This document shows positions 32,074 to 43,700 of a stretch of DNA of 64,000 nt, in pieces. Position 1 is the first letter of the stretch, and every line of letters starts with the position of its first letter. Source of the stretch: Opisthocomus hoazin (taxonomy: Eukaryota; Chordata; Aves; Opisthocomiformes; Opisthocomidae); the NCBI RefSeq assembly GCF_030867145.1, contig NC_134440.1, forward strand, positions 4,836,001-4,900,000, read 5' to 3'. The notes under the pieces were generated by a model. It saw nothing but the letters and a program-made list of their open reading frames with translations. It was not told where the DNA came from and made no database searches. A program made the position numbers and the translations under genes.

Positions 32074-32088
32074 GATGGGAAATGTAGT
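32074..32088 (-). promoter_or_regulatory. ZNF143/THAP11-type site (proximal)
   Basis: The minus strand reads ACTACATTTCCCATC, close to the ZNF143 (SBS) consensus ACTACAATTCCCAGCATGC. It lies about 270 bases upstream of the FEM1A start codon. Confidence 0.6.
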
Positions 32089-32210
32089 CTCTGGCGCGCC
32101 GCGTCCCGGCCAGCCCCGCGGGAGATGCTCCGCGGAGACTCGGTTTCCCGGCAGGCAGCGGGACCGGGGCGGCAGCCGCGTCGCGTCGGCAGGGCCGCTG
32201 CCCCGCGCGG

Positions 32211-32230
32211 GGCACGCTGGGAACTGTAGT
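32211..32230 (-). promoter_or_regulatory. ZNF143/THAP11-type site (distal)
   Basis: The minus strand reads ACTACAGTTCCCAGCGTGCC, a near-exact match to the ZNF143 consensus. It has the same orientation as the proximal site and lies 140 bases further from FEM1A. Confidence 0.7.
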
Positions 32231-32530
32231 CCCGCGGTATCGGGTAGCGTCCAGCCCTCCTTTCCCAGCGCGCCCCGCGCCGCCGCGCCGCAGGGGCTGC
32301 CGGGGCCGGGGCCGACTCTGAGGGGCCTGGGGCCGGTACTGGGAGCGGCCTGGGGGCTCCGGCCCGGAGGGATCGGAGCCGGTGTGAGGTGGGGCGCAGG
32401 GGCGGGACGAGGACCCTGGCCCTTGTGCGGGGGCGCTCGGGGAAGGGGAGCCGGCATCTCCCGGCCGGGTGCGGCCCCGGCGGTGACAGTGCTGCGGCCT
32501 GAGGGCGTGCGCCGCTGGCCGGGGAGGTTT

Positions 32531-33545
32531 TGCTGCTGTGAAATTCCTTGGAGCCATTAAACTGGGAAATGCAGCGGCTGCCCCGCGTGCTGGTGTTGGT
32601 CTGGATCGCAGCGAGCCGCTGGGGGTTGGCAGTGCGTTTAATTTCAGCTTTCCTGCCGTGGGCAAGGCAGGCGGGAGGCAGCGAAGCCTCGTCCATCCCA
32701 GCAGATGCGGATTTATCCCCTGTGCTCCCTGCCCTGGGACGGGATGTGCAGCCCTCGCCGTTCCCGAGTGACGATACGTGGCTGGAGCCGGGGAAAACAC
32801 TCGAGGCAATAAACAGCCTCGCTCAGATGGGCGAAGCTTTCGTTACCAGAGCCTATTTTTAGGGCATAAGCTGAACTTAAGTGGCTCTAATCTGTATATG
32901 GGGAATTGGCACAGGTTTTCTCCTGTTGTGTTTTATTTATAGCTGTTTCTTCTCCTTTCCAGGGAAATACGATTAGCCTCGTTATTTCCGTTATTGTTAT
33001 TCTGTCTCTCATTATTCAGTCCATCCGTTCATCCACCCATTTAGGTCTTGTCTGGAATTACCTAGGATTATCCCGCTAATGCATGTTGCCTTCACACACA
33101 ATATCATTTTTGTTGCTAAGGAACTGCTTTTGCAATAACAGGCGGCGTGGGCCTAATTTTCGCTTCAGCAGCTGTTAGAGTCACCGGGAGCAGCAGGTGC
33201 TCGGCGCTCCCGAGAGCCGGAGCCAGCGTGTCGGCGGCAGAATTCCCACACGAGGTCTGGCTGCACGCGAGTGTCACCGGCGTGCGCGACGTCCTCAGGG
33301 ACGCAGCGGCTTCGCACTGGGGGAGCAGAGCAGCAGAGGTGTCTCGTGCGTTTCCAGTGTGCCCGTGCTGTGCGAGGGCGGGTTCCTGCGTGCCAGGACA
33401 GGAGCGGCCGTGAGCGTGGGACTGTTTGCTGGGTGGGGGTATGCCCATGTCCCCTCTGCACACGGATGTGCGAGTGCGGACCTATGGGCACAGGCTAAAA
33501 ATTGTGTTCTTGTAAGTACGTGTGACTTTTCACAAGGGTGTGTAG
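32531..33545. other. Gene-free stretch upstream of FEM1A
   Basis: GC-rich at first, then AT-rich from about 32.87 kb. A 104-codon plus-strand frame (32548-32862) with a hydrophobic start is present but has no recognisable family. Nothing else can be supported. Confidence 0.4.
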
Positions 33546-33797
33546 TGATAGGACAAGGGGGGACGGCTCTAAACTAAAAGAAGGCAGACTTAGGTTAGAT
33601 ATTAAGAAGAAATTCTTTACCATGAGGGTGGTGAGGCCCTGGCCCAGGGGAGCTGTGGCTGCCCCCTCCCTGGCAGTGCTCAAGGCCAGGTTGGATGGAG
33701 CTCTGAGCAACCTGGGCTGGTGGAAGATGTCCCTGCTCACAGCAGGGGGGTTGGAACTGGATGATCTTTAGGGTCCCTTCCCACCCAAACCATTCTA
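33546..33797 (+). mobile_element. CR1 LINE 3' fragment
   Basis: It follows CR1 from 'tgataggacaagggg' through 'ttaggttagatattaagaag' and 'ggttggaactggatgatctt' to 'ccaaaccattctaagtaa'. It is 5'-truncated with a decayed tail and of a different subfamily from the 7.5 and 8.1 kb copies (TTAGGTTAGATATTAAG signature). Confidence 0.93.
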
Positions 33798-36700
33798 AGT
33801 AAATAGCTGTCAGCAATGAGTTTGGGCAGGCGTGGGCCATGTTAATATTCATGTGTGAGCCGTCGCGTGCGTGCCTGTCTGCTCCAACTCGCTGTGTGTA
33901 AATCCCTAGCAGCGGGACGCGTGAGCCGGCTGTGTGCGTGCGGCGCTGTGTGCCTGGACGCGGCTCTGTCCCCGCTTGCGAACGTCCGTGTGTGAAATCC
34001 ACAGCACTTGGGCTGTTTGTGCTGCAGGTCAAGGCACAGACACGGTGACATTTCCTCTCCGTGCTGGCTCTTTCATGTTGCTATGGTGATCAGATGCACC
34101 TGCTTTTTTAGCTGAAGTATCTATTAACTAAAGCTTGCTGTTAATTTCCCCTCCGCAGAACGCGTATGGAATTCACTGGGACGCCAGGTAGGCTTTTTAG
34201 GTCCTAAATTTACATCAGAGCCTGCCCCCGGTTCTTGGGTGGGCTGTCAGAAACATCACAGGGTGGAAGTGCAGCTGATGAAAATGTTTTTTTCCATGAA
34301 TAAAGAAACTGCTTAGTAATGAGAGAGAGAATACAAAGCACAAGGAGTAGCGTCGCAACAGCCTCTCCCTGTAGATCCGCGAATACGAAACGTACTCGAG
34401 CCTCGGCACCTCGCCCCCGACGCGGCTGGAAATGGATCATTTGGTCTGGGAAGTCACAGAGAGCCGAACGCGGGGGCGGGTGGGCTCACGCTGCGTCGGG
34501 TGCTCCCGTGTCACCCTGCAGAGCTCACGCTGCCGCTGCACGTCGGAGCCGCTGCCGAGAGACCTTCCTGTGCCAGCGACAGGCGCGAGGAACGCGGGTG
34601 GGGCTGAGCACCTGGGATGGAGCGAAGGGCTCCAAACTGTCGCGTCCCTCATCTGCAGCAGACGTCCTGCGCAAGGCCCTGGAGGCTCCCGAGAAGGCTT
34701 TGCAGGGTAATGCAGATAAAGTCCCAGCCAGCAGTCGGGGAATACCGAGGGAAATTAAATACCCACCAGAGGAAGAGAAGATAAAAAATGAGACATTTTG
34801 ACAGGGCTGCCAGATTGTGTGGCAGGAGGGTTAATTTTTTTTGAAACTGCCATTTCATATTCCCTTTCAGACAAGCTGAATTACATAGTACTGGCTGCTG
34901 GAGCAGTTGCATAATTTTCTTCACAGGAATAATGACAGGGTACTTAAAAAGCAAGTGAATGGATGGCTAAAGTATTGGGCAGAGGCTTAAGAAATCTAGG
35001 CTGAGACCCTACCTTTGCTAGAGTCTCCTTTCGTGACCTTGGGCTGGTCATTTAATCTTCCTATGTCTTATTTCCCTGCCAGTAACATGGGAGTAATAAC
35101 TATAATAACTGCTCTTTATCTGTCTTGCTTATTTAGACTGCAGACTCAGACTTTACAGGTTGCGTCTTCTGTGCTTAGAGGGCAACCGAAGCCAAAGAGC
35201 TTCGATGCATGCGAAGGTGTTTGAGACAACCAAAATATACAAAGTAGATAACAGTAAGAGGGCCTGGATATATAGTTTGGAACATTTTTAGCATGAAAAG
35301 CTCAAAAGTTCCTCATCCATTGTTCCACATCTCCTCCCTCAAAATGTGGAGAAGTTTGGATCCGTGCTGAGTTCCAGAAGCATATAAATAATTTAGGAAC
35401 TAAGTCCTGATGTGCATAATCCCCGAGTTACTTCTGAAATTGTGAGCGGCTAATTTTTCCGCAAGCTCTTTGTGCTCAGTCTGTCACTGCATTAAGGGTT
35501 AGCAGCAGACTAAGATACTCATTTTTTCAAAGTTTAAATTCAGGTTTGCAGGCAGCTGTGTACCAAGTTATTATCAATCTCTTCAGCTTTTAGGGGTTTG
35601 TCTGATTTCCAGAAGTCAGAGGAAGATGGCTTCTTGCTACTAGGTCCAGTGAAGACAACATCTTCTATATAGTTAAGCCACTACATGAGAAATTTGCGGT
35701 ACAAAGGGAACAATTCTAAAAATATCGAGAAATGGCAGGATGACATTAGCAGGAACAATGACCCAATACCCACCTTGCTGCAGGGGCTTTTGTCCTATAA
35801 CTACCTTCATCAGTAAGGCTCGTGATGACATTATTTTCATGTAGGGCAGGAGGCCACAGCTACCTGGAAGGAAGGATTTTGATCAGACTGCAACAAGCCG
35901 GAGAGGCATGTTGGGTAACACTAAATCAATGTAGTTTCATTTACATTAGACACCAGCCTGGCAATTTCAACATTAATGGTTGCACTGCTGCCCTCTGAAT
36001 TTTTGTGGATTTAATATATCAGTGGGGGAGTAAAAGAGAGGGGGAGCGTGAGTCGTTCTTGCTTGTGATGCATGGATCTTCTTTCATGCATCATCAAAGG
36101 ACAGCGATTTGTGCAGTTGTTAAATTCTTTTGGCAGTGGATTTCCTGGGCTAAGCGTTGCTCTGCTCCTGCCTCACAGATTATCTCAGATGACAATAGCA
36201 AGAGTACCCGTGGCTCCCTCCCTCTCCCAAGCAGAGAGGACAAAAAACTGGCTCGGAGGCAAACGGCAAGGAGCGAGAGCATCGGACTTGGACCTAAGCC
36301 TTGGGCTCCGTTTGCTTTTGTGGAGCCGTCGATGGCCTCTGTGCATGGTGGCAAGTCGTCCCCTCTACTCCCGCCCCAGCTCTGGGTAACACGTGGCTGC
36401 CTCGCAGGAGTCGTGATGGAATAAGGTGCTCAAATACAAAAATGATGAGGGACAGACAGACTTCTAGATAGACAGAGAACTAAGCCATCTTCCTAAAAGG
36501 CCAGAATCGCTATTTCCTTTTACAGAGGCACCAGATAAGGCTGAGAGTGGCATGAGAAGCTGCAGCAGGTCGATAGACACATAGGAAATACAACGCTGGA
36601 GTCCCGATTGCTGCTCAACACCAGCTGCAGACAGAGAAGTGTGAGGGCCCACTAAGAACCTGGATGTTATTGACTGGCTCCAAGGTCTGTAAAATAATGT

Positions 36701-37595
36701 TTCTAAACTACAAAGCACAGAGGCTTGGAGGTCAGCGGGCTGTCTGCATCTTGTAGACCTCCGCTCTGGTGCTCTCCTGCACCAGCTCTACAGATCATTG
36801 TCCAAGTAGGGTCCTATTTTCAGCCTCAGTGGCCTAGGTGAAGGTAAAGCGGAAGGGACTTGGGTTCCTAAATCATGTACGCCGTAATAACAATGGCGAG
36901 TGTGCAAAGCTGAGCATATCTGGTTTAGGTTAAAAAGAGAGAAAGAAAATGCTCGACAGCACCAACAACCCCAATTATTAAAGACGTTTCAGTACTTCCT
37001 TTTACCACTGGCCTCAGCAGGATTCAGGAGTTTCATTTTCACACGTAAATACCTTTGAGAATAGAGGCTCTGGGTGGTATCGAAAATTTGCTCTTTTCAT
37101 GTTTCAAAACCCTGTTGGAAGCAAAGGAGCAGACTTTCAGCACAAAGCCCTCCGGGCGTCCAGGCACAAGCAGCAGCTCCGAGTGCCCCGCAGCCCTCCG
37201 TGCTCTCAGCAGCCGGTGTACAGGTCCTAACCCTGCCACAGGTTTGTTGTCGGGTCTTTGAGCGAGAGACTTCTCTTAATGATAACCGATTTCTATGTGA
37301 AACCGCGCTGAAGTTACAGCGAGCGAGTGCCCTGCTGAGGGAGGGCTGCTCAGGGCTGCAGGCTGAGCCCCGCGGCTTGGCGCTTCACGGACGTGTCTGC
37401 TGCTTCACTCAGAGCCCAAATCTGGTTAGCTGCAAGGAGATGGGAACCCAGGAGCAGAATAAGTCACACTACGACCTCCAGCATACCGAAGTGCTTAAAT
37501 ACATACTCAGCTTTCAGGTGCGAAGCGGCTGGCTCGCAGAGGGGGCTCTCGGGGGCAGCCGGACCGCGGCGCTGCGGCCCAGCCCATCTCCTGCC
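33798..37595. other. Gene-free stretch between CR1 and the miR-7 hairpin
   Basis: No convincing exon or repeat. If the miR-7 host transcript runs on past the hairpin on the minus strand, its 3' exons would lie here; candidate acceptors cannot be chosen by eye. Confidence 0.4.
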
Positions 37596-37705
37596 GGCGA
37601 GGGTGCCGGTCTGTGCTGTATGGCAGGCTATGATTTGTTGTCACCTTTATAAATCAGAACAACAAAATCACTAGTCTTCCACACAGAGCCAGACCACCAA
37701 GAGCA
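37596..37705 (-). ncRNA. MIR7-3: Pre-miR-7 hairpin (orthologue of human MIR7-3, mouse mir-7b locus)
   Basis: The 24-base span 37658-37681 (minus) is identical to mature miR-7-5p: it starts TGGAAGACTAGTGATTTTG and has the seed GGAAGAC. The opposite arm 37619-37640 reads CAACAAATCATAGCCTGCC then ATA, the miR-7-3p type. The loop is 17 bases. The flanks (GCTCTGTG before, CAGCACAG after) extend the lower stem. A CNNC motif (CCTC) starts 17 bases after the 3p end, as favoured by Drosha/SRSF3. The next gene on the same strand is FEM1A, as in human, where MIR7-3HG lies beside FEM1A. Mouse miR-7b carries a substitution in the CTAGTG part; this copy keeps the canonical sequence. miR-7 represses targets in neuroendocrine, pituitary and islet cells (known). 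Confidence 0.97.
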
Positions 37706-40700
37706 GAGCTTCCTCCTTAGGGACGTCCTCCTCCATGTCTTCTTCTGTTACCCTTCCTCGGTCACTCTCATTCTTTCAACACTTGTTCTCACGTCAGGGA
37801 TCGATGCCGCGCTTCACAGTGAAAAAAAACCCCACTGTTCTTTGTGAGGCTGTGTCAAATCTCACTGTAATCCTCTGGCCAATTGGGTGACTGTACCTGT
37901 GAGTTTCTGCTCCATTTTCTCACTCAGGAGACTATATATGCCTGTGAAAATGTGGATAATGTTTTTTCAGGGATATCAGGGCTCAGCAGGGTCTCCTTTT
38001 TCCTTACCCTATGATAAACTTCTCCGGGAGTGGTCTGTCAACCTGTCTGTCTCTCAGCTGTATTTTGGTCTGGCTAAAATAAGCAAATGCAATATATACT
38101 CAGGAATGCTAGAGAAAAGGAATCAGTTAGCAAAGAAAAAGATAATGATAGTGCCGAGTTTCCTGGGATCCTGCTGAGAGACTGATTTAAGCAAGAAAAA
38201 CAAAACCTTTTTGCTGTTTCCTTTTCTCTGAATTTGTTGATGAGCAATCTTTATTTCACCTCAGGTTCAGCTTTGCTTCCGCTACCCGGCTTTTTTCTGT
38301 TAATACCTCACATATGGCACAAATAAAGTGTGAAAGGACAATGCTGGCTCACATCCATGGAAAGGAGCTTACTTTATTCCTTTTGACCACCGTTGTCCGC
38401 GTGAGGCTTACTTACCTCAGCCACTGCGATCAGCCGAGGGACGGCATCCTTCCCGTCTGCAAACCAAGCCTGTTAAATGTACTTCTGTAAGCAGTTGTAA
38501 AAAAAGGGAAAGAAACGAAAGTATCCTTCAGCAGCCCCGGCTCTGCGGAGCTGCTGTGGTGAAAGGCTCCTTTCACAGGAGGAGAAGGAGCGCTCAGCAG
38601 AAGGAGAGGGTTTGCTGCTGCTCGCGGAGGTTGGGCCCCACGTAAGCTCACAGAGAGCCGTCCAGTCCCTCCTGCCCGCCCACCCTCCCTCTCTCCCTTT
38701 TTTTTTTTTTGAACATATGTGCTTTCTGCGGACACTTTAATCAAACTCCAGATGGGTTGTTCCAATCTGGGGATTTGTGCTGCTCGGGAGATAACAGTCC
38801 ATTGTGCTAGCCTAGGTAGCAAGCGTGTTTGTGATAGGTAGAGCTGATACCAGGAGATGTCCAGGTGGTCTTATTGAACAGGGGGTATTAGCGATACTGC
38901 CATTGTCCGGGAAATCAGATAAAACTGTCCAGGTGTTACCCTGCTCCCTGTTTGTGTAATGACGTTGCCAACTGCTGATTGCTACCTGCATTAAAATAGA
39001 GACCAAACACTGCGGAAGGGTGATATTTTCTCATGCAAGATTGCCGTCACCCCCAAACTTCCCAGGGTGCCCCATTCCAAGTGCACAATTTAATCTGAAT
39101 ACAAAGTGGAGCAGCAGTGAGCAGGTGTGCCTGGCTCACACTGAATACAGCTTTCCTCTGATACCCGCCCGTGCCTGGCCTGGGCTTGGATTCCCTCGAC
39201 TACGGCATTTCCTCTAAACTGTCGCGTCTTTTCCCTTCTGCCCTACCACAGAGAGTTCTCAAACAGAAACGCTTTGGGGGGCCAGACAATCTTTAGAAAG
39301 AAGCTGCCCAGGGCAATTCCGCATTCTGCCAAGGGTAATTAGAAGAGAGAATGAATTGTAAAGATGACTGAACTTGAGAGAGTGAGGATAGTTTGGGAAG
39401 TGCTAACCTGGACTGTCATTCCTGGTGACAAAAACACTTCACAGTCGTCGTTCTGGAATGACACTGCCCAGCACAGTGGTAGACCAGGTCCGGAAAGGGA
39501 TTTGCCACAAATTATCGCTACAAAATCATGTAATAAGCAAGATAGAAGAAGCAACTGCTCAGCTTGAGCAAGGGCTGAGGTCCTCTGCTGCCTTTACACA
39601 CATGCATTCCCTTTTTGGAGCAAGGTATTTAGCAGATAACATAAATTCTAGGCTCAGAGGTGTGTGAGACTGCAGTCTAGACTTCAAAGAGCGAGATCTG
39701 TCTCCGTAGGGCCATATTTCTCAGCGTGGTGTTTTTCAGGGTGGGATCTGCCACTTAAGTCTGTCCCAGAGATTTCTCCAATGCGGAAGCTTACGGCTCC
39801 TTGTAACCGTGGCAGATGAGCCCCGCGGCGCTGAGAGGCCGCTGTTGTTCCTTCGTAATTGTTTATATAGCTAGGATCTAAACTTAGCTACAGAAGATGG
39901 TGAAAAAGAGCCCGGTTAGAAAGAGCGGGGACTCAAGAGCTTAGCCTCCAGCTATCTTAGAAGAGGCTGGCTCATCACAGAGAGATCCCCAGCTGCACTT
40001 CCAGGCTGTAAATTAAACAAACAGTATTTCCTATATACCAGACCACAGGGATGGTAGAAAGAACAGTGTGGCCTTATTGCTGTTATTTCCTTTGGTTTCA
40101 ATCTCTGTCCTCTGCCCCCCACCTCCTTCTCAGGCTGGTGTTGCCCACTTTACCCGATTTGTTATTTATTACAATGGTTTAAAGAGAGGCAGGGGGAAAA
40201 ATGCTCAGTGCAAATTATATTTTGAGCTGTTGTGCTTTGCCTCTTTGGCGGATAATAAATCTCTCTGGCAATGCTCCTCTGTATAGGATTTGTCATTAAA
40301 TGCAATTAAACAAACCCTGCAGGTGTCCATGATCAGGCCTGCAGCAGCCCATTCACAACTGCAATGTTATTATCATCCTGACAACAAAACACCAGATATT
40401 TCCTGAGCTCCTCTGATCGATGAGCTTGCCTGACTTGGAACTGGAGGGAGGAGAGAAGTGGGGAACAGAGCGGTTCAGATGCTCTTTAGACTTATTGATG
40501 GAAAAGTCAAAAAGCTGCTCAGCAATCAGAGGGAAGGTGGAAAGAGAAAAAGGCAGAGGAACAAGAGGGCTGAAAGGAAAAAATGAGAAGAGTGTTTGGG
40601 AGCAAAAAGATAGAAATGAGGCAATGTATCACATGGTATCCATCTACCCAATGGTTTTGCTAATGCACAAGACTAGAATTCAGGAGGCAAACAAGGTATT

Positions 40701-43700
40701 TTAGGTATGAGTCTTCTCATGTAATTTTAGGCTATTAACAGTTAGGCTTTTAGTCTTAAATGAGTCATGTGGGCTCCCTTTGCAGTCGGTGCAAAAATTA
40801 ATCTCACCCTAAGACAGGCCTTGACTGGGAGGTTGACTTGTTGTCCAGAGACAGCTGTCTGTCTCCGTTAACTGTAGCTGAACGGTTGGATCAGATAGCC
40901 AACTGATAGCAAATCCCACCCGTAACCGCCAAAGGAATTGGCTTTTGCTGAATGCGTGGTCCTTTCTATCTTCCTTCGCAAGCAGGCATTTCCTGGCACA
41001 GTTATCAGGAGAGCATGCTACAGAGGCATCGCTAATAATATTTGTAGAAAGCAGATGCAACAACATTTACACCAGAATTGTTGTGTGCTCTGACAACCGA
41101 GGAACAGGAAGAGAAGTCCTGTGGTTTATGTCAGCCGGCCCAGGCAGCCTGTGGAGTGTGAAGGTCAGGGATTCACAGGGGACTCGCTGCCATCGCGCCC
41201 AGTGAGAGAGAAAATGTTGCAAACACCGGTGAAATTATTCTGCCTGAATCATTTGCTCAGCTCAGCCTCAGGGTGCTCTCTGGATGAACCTCCGTCCCCT
41301 TCTGTTCTCACCCCAGGAATCCTAGTTTAGTCCAGTGGATTGCTGGGGCACATACAGAATTGCAGAGACAAGGGAGAGCTTATATGACTATAATACTACA
41401 TATTACCACAGAAAGCAAGCCGGTTTGAGGTTGGATAAAGGGAGTTAACCGAGCAGGCTTCAGCAGTGTGTGTGCATACGTAGAGTCTATGGGATGATTA
41501 TTTACTTCTACAAAAAAAATGCTATTGTCAGGGTCTTTGACTAAAGGCGGTGTGCTAATTTTTTATAGCCTCATCTGAAATGCCCAGTAGGGCACACAGC
41601 GTGAAACCCTGTTTGCTGGCATCAGACATGAGGTTGAGATTGTGGCAGAAGCAGCCAGGGTTTCTCCTACCAGTCCACAGGTCTCAGGATGACCGTTTCT
41701 CTGGACCATGCGTCTGGATCGCTGTGCAGCACTGGCCGCTGGCTCCCTGGTTGCTAGGGCAGTCCAGATCTCCACACCAAAGAATCTCCTCTGTTTCTTA
41801 CTCTCCTACTCGAACACTGGAGGATTTCCCTCTACCACTTTGTATGTCCTCCTTTCCACATTGTATTACCACTTGATCTGCTGGTTTGTGCCGTGAGCAA
41901 ACCAGCGTGCGATTATCTAGTGGCACAAGTCAGGGCTGGTCCACTGAAGCCAGCAGAAGTGCCCTGTTCCTGTGACACCACAGAATTTGGCCCTCGAGTC
42001 TACCTGCAAAGTGTCGATTACTGGATACACCAGTGGTTCCTCAGTTGTGGTCCTTGTGTCAGTGGTGGTCTGCAAGGGCATGGAAAAATCCACAGCTACC
42101 AGTAGTATTTATAAGTCCAATTTTGCATGGCTTCACCTATAGACCCCAGGAATGTTTGAGGTGACGCTGGGTCGGAACATGTGGGAGCCGTGCATGTATG
42201 CAAACCCGGCAGCCTTACTGCTGTCACGGCATTGCACCTCTCTGGTCTTCCATCTCCCTCAGCTTCTGCCTAGACTCTGCTCTCAGACACGTCTGCCGAA
42301 ATCTAGAAAGATCTCTGATTTACTCCTCCCAGGTGCCGCAGGATTTGCACCGGGGTGACAGAGCCGACACAAAGGGATGTGCTCTCTTCTAAGGGAAAAA
42401 GACAAGAAGTGGCATGTCCCCGCTGCCAGTCTGAGGACCCCGGTGACTGTTAATGAGTGTCACTGGGACAGATCTTCAGCTGGCGTAAATGAGCCCCAGC
42501 TGATTGCAAGTCCAGCAGGACTTTGTGAAACTATGTTGATTTACACCAGAGGAGCAGCCGGGCCGGGGCTCAGCCTGGCTGGGGGAAACCCCCCGGAGTT
42601 TCCATCAGTGGGTGTGAGAGCGGGGTGGAAGCCGGCTGCGGGTGCGAAGGGGTGCAGAAAGCAAATAAAGGGAAGAATAGGAAATGCACATCTTATTGGA
42701 TTGACTTCTCCAACAAACACTTTTTTTTCCCCTTCTTCCCACTGCCCTGCTTCCCCACCTCCGGCAGCTCATCTCCCGTACGCTCCCTCCCGGTGCTGCC
42801 GTCTCCCTTCGCGCACCTCTTACCCGCGCTCTCCGCTCTAAACAGGTGCGGTTGCCACTCAATAGACTTTAATTACCACTTCAAGGGCTCTCACCAGGGC
42901 TGCTGGGAGGGTGGAGATGAATTTTCCTGAGGATTATGCGTAGGTCTGAGTTCTTTTTAGTCAGATGGTGATATCACTGTCAGTCTGTATCCTTTGAGAG
43001 ATTGTTTCTTCATGTTCTCTCTGCTGGTGTTAACAAAAAGAAAAACTGCTGATGAAGGAAAAAACCCCACCCATTCGCTAAATTAATTATCAGGACAGCA
43101 AATTGGCCTAGAGAAACATATTATGGACAGTTTAAAAAAACCCAGGAGTCTCAGAGGGGCTTCTAAAACAGTATTTCTGCTTGCCAATAAGAGGCCAAAT
43201 TTTCAGAAGCGGAGAGCTCAGCATCTCCAAAGATTTCTGTGGGAGACTGGGGTCTAGAAATACAGGTTGTTTTTAACCACTTTACCTTCTTTTTTGCTCC
43301 GTGCTCTTCCCATCACAGCTCGCTGGAGAAACGCACCGTTAATGCATTCTGCTTGTGCCCCAGGGGATTCCTCCCGAGTGAGCATGTCAGTTGATTTCTG
43401 TCTTCAGTGTAGTTTGCCTATGATGGAGAGTTATTCCCAATGTTTAACCAGTAACATAACATTATTTTTATTATGAAGATCCTCTTCAAAAGACAATCCT
43501 GGAGAATGCAGAGCAGAAGCTTACGTCTGTCGGATCTGCTTGAAATTGTTTGCACAGCGTGTGCGCGTGCACTTGCGTATAAATGGAGATGCACACAGAA
43601 GTGTATATACTTGCTCATATGTGCTGATCGATGCACCACTGGAAAACACAGGAGCTGGAAATATAACAGTATTGTTTTGGGCAGGGAAGGTTTCCAAATA

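Larger units (their letters stand above)
31400..32530 (-). promoter_or_regulatory. FEM1A: CpG island covering the FEM1A 5' end and promoter
   Basis: CpG density is very high from the 5' third of the FEM1A coding sequence to about 32.5 kb. The island holds no TATA box near a plausible start but contains two ZNF143-type sites, as expected of a housekeeping promoter. A divergent plus-strand transcript is possible; I see no coding gene starting there. Confidence 0.75.

Noticed and set aside
32548-32862. 104-codon plus-strand frame beside the FEM1A island with a hydrophobic start and a nearby AATAAA
   Set aside because: No recognisable family, composition follows the island, and no splice or promoter support. 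It could at most be part of a divergent noncoding RNA.
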